Program-made: the position numbers and the translations under genes
The notes under the pieces: generated by a model
Database searches by the model: none
What the model was told of the DNA's origin: nothing
The model's input: the letters and a program-made list of their open reading frames with translations, nothing else
In this document: piece after piece, positions 13,201 through 25,200 of the stretch
Numbering within the stretch: the stretch's first letter is position 1
Layout of the letters: each line of letters begins with the position of its first letter
Assembly: GCA_903813345.2 (NCBI GenBank)
Contig: CAIIXF020000002.1
Coordinates: 4,132,001 to 4,196,000 of the forward strand
DNA length: 64,000 nucleotides
From: Owenia fusiformis
Taxonomy: Eukaryota > Annelida > Polychaeta > Sabellida > Oweniidae
Direction: 5' to 3'

Positions 13201-16200
13201 ATTTGTATAGGTGGGTATAGTATGTACACCTGTTTGAGAAATTGAAAATTATCTTGGCTCAATAGAAAACTCTCAGATGAGAAATAGCCAGGTCAAATAT
13301 GGTGAAAAACTTGATATGCAAATTATTGGTCATCATTAATCCTGTTTCCAACTTGGTTTATTTCATCATATATGATATAAACATACAGTTTTGCATTATT
13401 GTAGAGGTGCTCTGAAGTTCCACATCAAGGCATACATGCTTTGCTATAAGAGATCTACTCTGTACACATATGTTCTGTATTATTGTAGAGGTGCTCTGAA
13501 GTTCCACATCAAGGCATACATGTTTGCTATGAGAGATCTGTTCTGTACACATATGTTCTGTATTATTGTAGAGGTGCTCTGAAGTTCCACATCAAGGCAT
13601 ATATGCTTTGCTATAAGAGATCTGTTCTGTACACATATGTTCTGTATTATTGTAGAGGTGCTCTGAAGTTCCACATCAAGGCATACACGTTTGCTATAAG
13701 AGATCTGCTCTGTACACATATGTTCTGTATTATTGTAGAGGTGCTCTGAAGTTCCACATCAAGGCATATATGCTTGCTTTAAGAGATCTGTTCTGTACAC
13801 ATATTTTCTGTATTATTGTAGAGGTGCTCTGAAGTTCCACATCAAGACATACATGCTTTGCTATAAGAGATCTGTTCTGTACACATATGTTCTGTATTAT
13901 TGTAGAGGTGCTCTGAAGTTCCACATCAAGACATACATGCTTTGCTATAAGAGATCTGTTCTGTACACATATGTTCTGTATTATTGTAGAGGTGCTCTGA
14001 AGTTCCACATCAAGACATACATGCTTTGCTATAAGAGATCTGTTCTGTACACATATGTTCTGTATTATTGTAGAGGTGCTCTGAAGTTCCACATCAAGGC
14101 ATATATGCTTGCTATAAGAGATCTGTTCTGTACACATATGTTCTGTATTATTGTAGAGGTGGTCTGAAGTTCCACATCAAGGCATATATGCTTGCTATAA
14201 GAGATCTGTTCTGTACACATATGTTCTGTATTATTGTAGAGGTGTAAGAGATCTGTTCTGTACACATATGTTCTGTATTATTGTAGAGGTGCTCTGAAGT
14301 TCCACATCAAGGCATATATGCTTGCTATAAGAGATCTGCTCTGTACACATATGTTCTTTTTTATTATTGTAGAGGTGCTCTGAAGTTCCACATCAAGGCA
14401 TATATGCTTTGCTATAAGAGATCTGTTCTGTACACATATGTTCTGTATTATTGTAGAGGTGCTCTGAAGTTTCACATCAAGACATATATGCTTGCTATAA
14501 GAGATCTGTTCTGTACACATATGTTCTGTATTATTGTAGAGGTGCTCTGAAGTTCCACATCAAGGCATATATGCTGGCTATAAGAGATCTGTTCTGTACA
14601 CATATGTTCTGTATTATTGTAGAGGTGGTCTGAAGTTCCACATCAAGGCATACATGCTTGCTATAAGAGATCTGTTCTGGACACATATATTCTGTATTGT
14701 AGAGGTGCTCTGAAGTTCCACATCAAGGCATATATGCTTTGCTATAAGAGATCTGTTCTGTACACATATGTTCTGTATTATTGTAGAGGTGCTCTGAAGT
14801 TCCACATCAAGGCATACATGCTTGCTATAAGAGATCTGTTCTGTACACATATGTTCTTTTTTATTATTGTAGAGGTGCTCTGAAGTTCCACATCAAGGCA
14901 TACATGCTTGCTATAAGAGATCTGTTCTGTACACATATATTCTGTATTGTAGAGGTGCTCTGAAGTTCCACATCAAGGCATATATGCTTTGCTATAAGAG
15001 ATCTGTTCTGTACACATATGTTCTGTATTATTGTAGAGGTGCTCTGAAGTTTCACATCAAAAAATATATGCTTGCTATAAGAGATCTGTTCTGTACACAT
15101 ATGTTATTTATTATTGTAGAGGTGCTCTGAAGTTCCACATCAAGGCATACATGCTTGCTATAAGAGATCTGTTCTGTACACATATGTTCTTTTTTATTAT
15201 TGTAGAGGTGCTCTGAAGTTCCACATCAAGGCATACATTCTTGCTATAAGAGATCTGTTCTGTACACATATGTTCTTTATTATTGTAGAGGTGCTCTGAA
15301 GTTCCACATCAAGACATACATGCTTTGCTATAAGAGATCTGTTCTGTACACATATGTTCTGTATTATTGTAGAGGTGCTCTGAAGTTCCACATCAAGACA
15401 TACATGCTTTGCTATAAGTGATCTGTTCTGTACACATATGTTCTGTATTATTGTAGAGGTGCTCTGAAGTTCCACATCAAGGCATATATGCTTGCTATAA
15501 GAGATCTGTTCTGTACACATATGTTCTGTATTATTGTAGAGGTGGTCTGAAGTTCCACATCAAGGCATATATGCTTGCTATAAGAGATCTGTTCTGTACA
15601 CATATGTTCTGTATTATTGTAGAGGTGCTCTGAAGTTCCACATCAAGGCATATATGCTTGCTATAAGAGATCTGTTCTGTACACATATGTTCTGTATTAT
15701 TGTAGAGGTGGTCTGAAGTCCCACATCAAGGCATATATGCTTGCTATAAGAGATCTGTTCTGTACACATATGTTCTGTATTATTGTAGAGGTGCTCTGAA
15801 GTTCCACATCAAGGCATATATGCTTTGCTATAAGAGATCTGTTCTGTACACATATGTTCTGTATTATTGTAGAGGTGCTCTGAAGTTCCACATCAAGGCA
15901 TATATGCTTGCTATAAGAGATCTGTTCTGTACACATATGTTCTGTATTATTGTAGAGGTGGTCTGAAGTTCCACATCAATTCATATATATTTGCTATAAG
16001 AGATCTGTTCTGTACACATATGTTCTGTATTATTGTAGAGGTGCTCTGAAGTTCCACATCAAGGCATTCATGTTTGCTGTAAGAGATCTGTTCTGTACAC
16101 ATATGTTCTGTATTATTGTAGAGGTGCTCTGAAGTTCCACATCAAGGCATATATGCTTGCTATAAGAGATCTGTTCTGTACACATATGTTCTTTTTTATT

Positions 16201-19200
16201 ATTGTAGAGGTGCTCTGAAGTTCCACATCAAGGCATATATGCTTTGCTATAAGAGATCTGTTCTGTACACATATGTTCTGTATTATTGTAGAGGTGCTCT
16301 GAAGTTCCACATCAAGGCATATATGCTTGCTATAAGAGATCTGTTCTGTACACATATGTTCTTTTTTATTATAGTAGAGGTGCTCTGAAGTTCCACATCA
16401 AGGCATACATGCTTGCTATAAGAGATCTGTTCTGTACACATATGTTCTTTATTATTGTAGAGGTGCTCTGAAGTTCCACATCAAGGCATTCATGTTTGCT
16501 GTAAGAGATCTGTTCTGTACACATATGTTCTGTATTATTGTAGAGGTGCTCTGAAGTTCCACATCAAGGCATATATGCTTGCTATAAGAGATCTGTTCTG
16601 TACACATATGTTCTTTTTTATTATTGTAGAGGTGCTCTGAAGTTCCACATCAAGGCATATATGCTTTGCTATAAGAGATCTGTTCTGTACACATATGTTC
16701 TGTATTATTGTAGAGGTGCTCTGAAGTTCCACATCAAGGCATATATGCTTGCTATAAGAGATCTGTTCTGTACACATATGTTCTTTTTTATTATAGTAGA
16801 GGTGCTCTGAAGTTCCACATCAAGGCATACATGCTTGCTATAAGAGATCTGTTCTGTACACATATGTTCTTTATTATTGTAGAGGTGCTCTGAAGTTCCA
16901 CATCAAGGCATATATGCTGGCTATTAGAGATATGTTCTGTACACATATGTTCTTTTTTATTATTGTAGAGGTGCTCTGAAGTTTCACATCAAGACATATA
17001 TGCTTGCTATAAGAGATCTGTTCTGTACACATATGTTCTGTATTATTGTAGAGGTGCTCTGAAGTTCCACATCAAGGCATATATGCTGGCTATAAGAGAT
17101 CTGTTCTGTACACATATGTTCTGTATTATTGTAGAGGTGGTCTGAAGTTCCACATCAAGGCATACATGCTTGCTATAAGAGATCTGTTCTGTACACATAT
17201 ATTCTGTATTGTAGAGGTGCTCTGAAGTTCCACATCAAGGCATATATGCTTTGCTATAAGAGATCTGTTCTGTACACATATGTTCTGTATTATTGTAGAG
17301 GTGCTCTGAAGTTTCACATCAAAAAATATATGCTTGCTATAAGAGATCTGTTCTGTACACATATGTTATTTATTATTGTAGAGGTGCTCTGAAGTTCCAC
17401 ATCAAGGCATACATGCTTGCTATAAGAGATCTGTTCTGTACACATATGTTCTTTTTTATTATTGTAGAGGTGCTCTGAAGTTCCACATCAAGGCATACAT
17501 GCTTGCTATAAGAGATCTGTTCTGTACACATATGTTCTTTATTATTGTAGAGGTGCTCTGAAGTTCCACATCAAGTCATATATGCTGGCTATTAGAGATA
17601 TGTTCTGTACACATATGTTCTGTATTATTGTAGAGGTGCTCTGAAGTTTCACATCAAGACATATATGCTTGCTATAAGAGATCTGTTCTGTACACATATG
17701 TTATTTATTATTGTAGAGGTGCTCTGAAGTTCCACATCAAGGCATACATGCTTGCTATAAGAGATCTGTTCTGTACACATATGTTCTTTTTTATTATTGT
17801 AGAGGTGCTCTGAAGTTCCACATCAAGGCATACATGCTTGCTATAAGAGATCTGTTCTGTACACATATGTTCTGTATTATTGTAGAGGTGCTCTGAAGTT
17901 TCACATCAAGACATATATGCTTGCTATAAGAGATCTGTTCTGTACACATATGTTCTTTATTATTGTAGAGGTGCTCTGAAGCTCCACATCAAGGCATACA
18001 TGTTTGCTATAAGAGATATGTTCTGTACACATATGTTCTGTATTGTAGAGGTGCTCTGAAGTTCCACATCAAGGCATATATGCTTTGCTATAAGAGATCT
18101 GTTCTGTACACATATGTTCTGTATTATTGTAGAGGTGCTCTGAAGTTCCACATCAAGGCATATATGCTTGCTATAAGAGATCTGTTCTGTACACATATGT
18201 TCTTTTTGGCTCACACAGTGAGCCTATGGGATTGACCAGGCGTCCGTCCGTCCGTTGGTCCGTCCGTCCGTCCGTTGGTCCGTCCGTCCGTCCGTCCGTT
18301 GGTCCGTCCGTCAACATTGGCCGCACAAATTAAAACTGCTATTCGGATTGAGTCCTATCCACATTCATTTTATGCATATCCATAATGCCTATTTGACCTA
18401 TCATCGCCATTTCCCAAGTTCGCCCAGTTTCCGAGAAATTGCGGATTTTGACGTCAAAAAGTCAAATTTTCTGTAAATACTAGACACTTTGTTGAAGTAG
18501 AACTTTCAAATACCTTTTAGTAGTTGGTGTATATGCAACTTATGTCCTTTGAAGATTTCAAAGCTCTTGGAATTACGGTTTTTGGTGTTTACTCTATAAA
18601 ATTTGAAAAAAAGTAGGACTTAGTTATTTTCAGGAAACTTTCTCATGTATAAAGTCAATGGCAGGTTTTGTGATTGACAAGATTCTTAAAGTTTGCCTTA
18701 TACTTGATCATTTCCTGCAATAAATTACATCATTAATAGATTTAAGCATTCCCTACATATTTCTCAATATATGTCAGCATTATTTTTCAACTTGCTTCAA
18801 TTTGACCAAATTCTTTTTTGAAAATCATCTACAAGTTACCAGGAGTTCAAATCTGACATTAGTTTTAGGATTTGACCTTTACTTGACCTTCAGTGACCTT
18901 CGAAAGGTCAAAAAAGTTGATTATTCAAATTGATTTTTGGATGTAAATTTTGGTCAGCTTAATCACAAAAGACCTTACTGAGCTCTGAATAAGTAAAATT
19001 TTCAAGGTCAAAGGTCATCAAACTAGGTCACACAACTATGCTATCTAAGTTTCTCAAAGTTCGAGACTACAAATCCAAATTAATATTTTTGTTTGAAAGT
19101 CAGGATATAAATTCCTCTGAAGTTTCCAAACTGTGTGAGCATAGGACCGTGGGACCTTCATTTATTATAGTAGAGGTGCTCTGAAGTTCCACATCAAGGC

Positions 19201-22200
19201 ATACATGCTTGCTATAAGAGATCTGTTCTGTACACATATGTTCTTTATTATTGTAGAGGTGCTCTGAAGTTCCACATCAAGGCATATATGCTGGCTATTA
19301 GAGATATGTTCTGTACACATATGTTCTGTATTATTGTAGAGGTGGTCTGAAGTTCCACATCAATTCATATATATTTGCTATAAGAGATCTGTTCTGTACA
19401 CATATGTTCTGTATTATTGTAGAGGTGCTCTGAAGTTCCACATCAAGGCATTCATGTTTGCTGTAAGAGATCTGTTCTGTACACATATGTTCTGTATTAT
19501 TGTAGAGGTGCTCTGAAGTTCCACATCAAGGCATATATGCTTGCTATAAGAGATCTGTTCTGTACACATATGTTATTTATTATTGTAGAGGTGCTCTGAA
19601 GTTCCACATCAAGGCATATATGCTTTGCTATAAGAGATCTGTTCTGTACACATATGTTCTGTATTATTGTAGAGGTGCTCTGAAGTTCCACATCAAAGCA
19701 TATATGCTTGCTATAAGAGATCTGTTCTGTACACATATGTTCTTTTTTATTATAGTAGAGGTGCTCTGAAGTTCCACATCAAGGCATACATGCTTGCTAT
19801 AAGAGATCTGTTCTGTACACATATGTTCTTTATTATTGTAGAGGTGCTCTGAAGTTCCACATCAAGGCATATATGCTGGCTATTAGAGATATGTTCTGTA
19901 CACATATGTTCTGTATTATTGTAGAGGTGCTCTGAAGTTTCACATCAAGACATATATGCTTGCTATAAGAGATCTGTTCTGTACACATATGTTCTGTATT
20001 ATTGTAGAGGTGCTCTGAAGTTCCACATCAAGGCATATATGCTGGCTATAAGAGATCTGTTCTGTACACATATGTTCTGTATTATTGTAGAGGTGCTCTG
20101 AAGTTCCACATCAAGGCATACATGCTTGCTATAAGAGATCTGTTCTGTACACATATATTCTGTATTGTAGAGGTGCTCTGAAGTTCCACATCAAGGCATA
20201 TATGCTTTGCTATAAGAGATCTGTTCTGTACACATATGTTCTGTATTATTGTAGAGGTGCTCTGAAGTTTCACATCAAAACATATATGCTTGCTATAAGA
20301 GATCTGTTCTGTACACATATGTTATTTATTATTGTAGAGGTGCTCTGAAGTTCCACATCAAGGCATACATGCTTGCTATAAGAGATCTGTTCTGTACACA
20401 TATGTTCTTTTTTATTATTGTAGAGGTGCTCTGAAGTTCCACATCAAGGCATACATGCTTGCTATAAGAGATCTGTTCTGTACACATATGTTCTTTTTTA
20501 TTATTGTAGAGGTGCTCTGAAGTTCCACATCAAGACATACATGCTTGCTATAAGAGATCTGTTCTGTACACATATGTTCTTTTTTATTATTGTAGAGGTG
20601 CTCTGAAGTTCCACATCAAGGCATACATGCTTGCTATAAGAGATCTGTTCTGTACACATATGTTCTTTTTTATTATTGTAGAGGTGCTCTGAAGTTCCAC
20701 ATCAAGGCATATATGCTGGCTATTAGAGATATGTTCTGTACACATATGTTCTGTATTATTGTAGAGGTGCTCTGAAGTTTCACATCAAGACATATATGCT
20801 TGCTATAAGAGATCTGTTCTGTACACATATGTTATTTATTATTGTAGAGGTGCTCTGAAGTTTCACATCAAAACATATATGCTTGCTATAAGAGATCTGT
20901 TCTGTACACATATGTTATTTATTATTGTAGAGGTGCTCTGAAGTTTCACATCAAAACATATATGCTTGCTATAAGAGATCTGTTCTGTACACATATGTTA
21001 TTTATTATTGTAGAGGTGCTCTGAAGTTCCACATCAAGGCATACATGCTTGCTATAAGAGATCTGTTCTGTACACATATGTTCTTTTTTATTATTGTAGA
21101 GGTGCTCTGAAGTTCCACATCAAGGCATACATGCTTGCTATAAGAGATCTGTTCTGTACACATATGTTCTGTATTATTGTAGAGGTGCTCTGAAGTTTCA
21201 CATCAAGACATATATGCTTGCTATAAGAGATCTGTTCTGTACACATATGTTTTTTATTATTGTAGAGGTGCTCTGAAGTTCCACATCAAGGCATACATGT
21301 TTGCTATAAGAGATATGTTCTGTACACATATGTTCTGTATTATTGTAGAGGTGCTCTGAAGTTCCACATCAAGGCATACATGTTTGCTATAAGAGATATG
21401 TTCTGTACACATATGTTCTGTATTGTAGAGGTGCTCTGAAGTTCCACATCAAGGCATATATGCTTTGCTATAAGAGATCTGTTCTGTACACATATGTTCT
21501 GTATTATTGTAGAGGTGCTCTGAAGTTCCACATCAAGGCATACATGCTTGCTATAAGAGATCTGTTCTGTACACATATGTTCTTTTTTATTATTGTAGAG
21601 GTGCTCTGAAGTTCCACATCAAGGCATATATGCTTGCTATAAGAGATCTGACAGAGGCAACTAAAATAGACAACCAGTGTTCACTCGCCTACTTCAACAG
21701 GGCTGTGTGCTATCATGAAAGCAAGGATTATGCAAAGGTACAACAGAACAACAAAATAAATTACTACAGTCTAAATTAAGAGTTGTGATAATAACATTTA
21801 AATAGTCCATCTTCCTTTATACATTTGACCCAAAAATAACCGTTCGAGGTTGCACTCATGAATTTTCAAAAACATCTAAAATCAGTTAATACTTCAAAAG
21901 CAAATAGATGTTCAAAATAAATAACTACAGTCTCAATTAAGTGTTGTGATTATAACATTTGAATAGTCCATCTTAACTTTATACATTTGACTTAAAGTAC
22001 CCTTAGAGGTTACACTGAGGAATTTTTCAAAAACATTTAAAATCTATTTTTTCATTTATATTTCAACAAATCAAATTGATAGAAATAGACATGCAAATTA
22101 CATTAGAAAGAAACAAGCTGAAAATTAATTTGGTATGATAAGAAATTTACAACAATTAATCTACAACTTTTTACAGGCCTTGAATGATTATGGAATTGTT

Positions 22201-25200
22201 CTCCTGATTGGCGACCAGCTCCTGCTAAAGGTATGTCATTCCTTTAATCATCTCAGATTGCTTTTGTATAACATGCCAATGCTCTTATGTATTTCTGCAT
22301 CAAATCATTTTGCCTCAATTTTGTTGGATTGATGTTTGAGGAGGGGTTGAACAAACGATTTGATACCAGACTACTAAGAGCAATTGATATACAGAGTGAC
22401 CCAAAAAATGCAACCCTCCATTTCTTCATTGTTTTTCTTAAATTGAGCTTAATTGCTCTGAAGTGAAGTTCAGGATGGTCTCATGTTTTCCAAATAAAAA
22501 TGATTCCATTCATTATAAAGTATATTTCATAGTCCTATACTCCCCAGTCTGTACTCAACTTACTGTGTGGTTCATTAAGAGTATGGTACTATACCATACT
22601 ATTCAAGAATGGTACTGCACAGTGTTCTCGGTACTAAACAGTACTATTTGAGTCTATGGTACCATATTTTACTGTACCGAATCGAAATTTAAAAGAAAGC
22701 CATGACCAGGCTGATATTTAACTTCAGGGTTAAGTCTATTTGATCAAAGTTACAGAAATATTTTCATGTGGCTATAGCAAAACAAGCCTATTATTATAGC
22801 AGTACTAACTTAGTGCTTAGTGTTTCAACATAGTGCTTAAATTTTGAAAAAATTAAATTAAATGTGAAAATGTTGTGTATAATAATGTCCTTATGGTATT
22901 GATATAATTAGATTGCGTATGCTTTTATCTAGGACAGAAATGCTTGTGACAAGGTGATGTTTAATATTGAAATGATATTTAACATTGTAATATGTAGGCT
23001 AGTGTATTTAGTGTGCATTCTAATAACAAGTAATTCTATTCTGTCATATGTGATACAAAAACATGATATGTGTGATTACTATATCATTGTTAGAATTCCT
23101 CTGTTTTGATTGGTTAGTGTCATATCATGTGGTCGTGAAAAATGAAGTATATTTCCAAACTCTCCCAGTTTTTGAATTAAAAAAATGTGAATAGAAAATG
23201 CTTCATGATATCCTTAAGGGAATGCCTAGCAATGATATATTAAAACAAATATTTCTTCTAAATGTTAAGGCAATACTATATCACTCTATATTGCAGTACA
23301 GTATTTGGGCAGTGAACCCTGCAAAAATACTGGAGTGATATATTTGTCTATTATTATTTTCTTTGTAGATTTAAGCAAAACACTGTTCTGAAAGAAACAT
23401 GTCATAAAAATATGTCATAGTTTAAGAAACCCTAACTTAGTAAAAATATCTCAACCTACAATTATGGGCTTTCAATTAGAGTTGAAAGCCCATGCTACAA
23501 ATTAAAGCACAACATTCGCTTCTGACTTTAATTGAATCCATTCTTTCTCCATACCCATTACTTCATTGATTTTTTATGTCACCAAAATTGGTAGATTGTG
23601 GTCAACCTCTGTAACAAATGGCAAGTGGTGACATTTTGCATGTTAGTGCCTTTAAATGTCTTCGCTTCTACATGTATCATTGATAGTCATATATCACTTG
23701 TCAATATTTGTTCATATCTGTCATCTCTCATATCATTTTCCTCTCATCTTCCCCTCACCAAAGTCTGTCTTCTCTTGACATGGATCATTTTGAACCCAAT
23801 ATATCTTCCATTATCTCTTTCTTTGTACACCTTCAGAATAGCACTACACACACATTAGTATAAAACACGCTTTTTATGTTATTTCTTAGACACACTATAC
23901 ATAGTCTTTAGATAGAAATGGGTAGAATCATTATTAGATGAATAAAAATAATTAGTCTAATTGTGTTTGTTTTTATTGTTGCACCTAACAACAGGATGTC
24001 TATGGGAAGGTGAGTATGCTATCAGTCTAGTGCTCAGACATCTACAAAGGTCTTACTTTTCGAGGCTGTGCTGTAGATTGTAATTTGATAGTGGTTGTGA
24101 CCACTGGCCATTGAGGATGTTTCAGATATAATGTTCAGTTTGAATTAAGGATTTAAGCCCTGGACTCAGTGCAATGTGGAATGACCATTCCTTGAAGATG
24201 TTGCTCTCCAAAATTTGCAGGAAATGCGGAGCATCGAGTGTTAATTTTAGGAAGCAACGTCTGAAAGGAATGGTCATTCCACAATGCATCGAGTCTTGGG
24301 CTTAAATTCTTTTCACACATTGCAAAATATTTTCTATCATGATAATAACATTAGATAACAATTTTAGTTTATAAGTAAAAGTTTTAAGAATATTACTCTA
24401 TCTTGTCTATCTGTTTTGATTTTAAATGTGCTTTATTTTGCAGGTATTGGTAAATAGAGGTCTGTTGTACTTTGACAGAAAGGATTATAAGAATGCCCTT
24501 CATGACTTCTTACTAGCTGCTAAAGTCTGTCCCTGGGACCAGAAGATACACCATACCCTAGCTCTATGTTACCACAAGTAAGTTTGCCTGATAAACGATT
24601 CTTTACACACAGGTCCCAACTACTACTGTTAATTTGAATTTTACCCCTACCAGGTGTTTGAAAATCAAGGATTGTGAGTCTCATACTGCACCGTTTTTCT
24701 AGCTGTATGTTACCACAAGTATTCAGATATTTGCTTGCACTAGACTCAATCGCTTACAGGGTGCAGTTACATCATTTTCGCAATACACACATATCTAATT
24801 TCAAGAATAAGATTGTTAAAATTAGAGTCTGATGGCAGATAGGCAAGCTTTGGAAATGGGGTGGAAGGTTTTTTCTATGTATTTATCGTTATTATATACC
24901 CTCCTCTTCAGAATCAAACATTGTGATATCTTCTGTATGTCGTAAACCTTTTCTGCTGACTTGGCAAATTTTGATATGACATTTTCTTGTTTCAGGCTTA
25001 ATCGTCTTGAAGATGCAGTGAAGTCATTCACAAAGGCCATTGAGCTGGACATGTTCTTCTTGGATGCCTACATAGGACGTGGAAATGTCTTCATGGACTA
25101 CGGCCACACTTTTGGACACATGTTTGCTAAGTAAGGAGCAAATGTTTATCATGGTCAGCTCCAAGTAGATGTTAATTTTTGTTTGACCTAATATCGAAAA

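Noticed and set aside
13358-21576. Many antisense frames of 60-135 codons (MCTEQISYSKH... pattern)
   Set aside because: They are the reverse strand of the splice-acceptor minisatellite. Their length follows from the 83-84-bp period, and they match no protein family.
13391-21655. Possible CRISPR array (regular repeats over 8 kb)
   Set aside because: The repeats are contiguous with no unique spacers, match an exon edge of the host gene, and the genome is eukaryotic.
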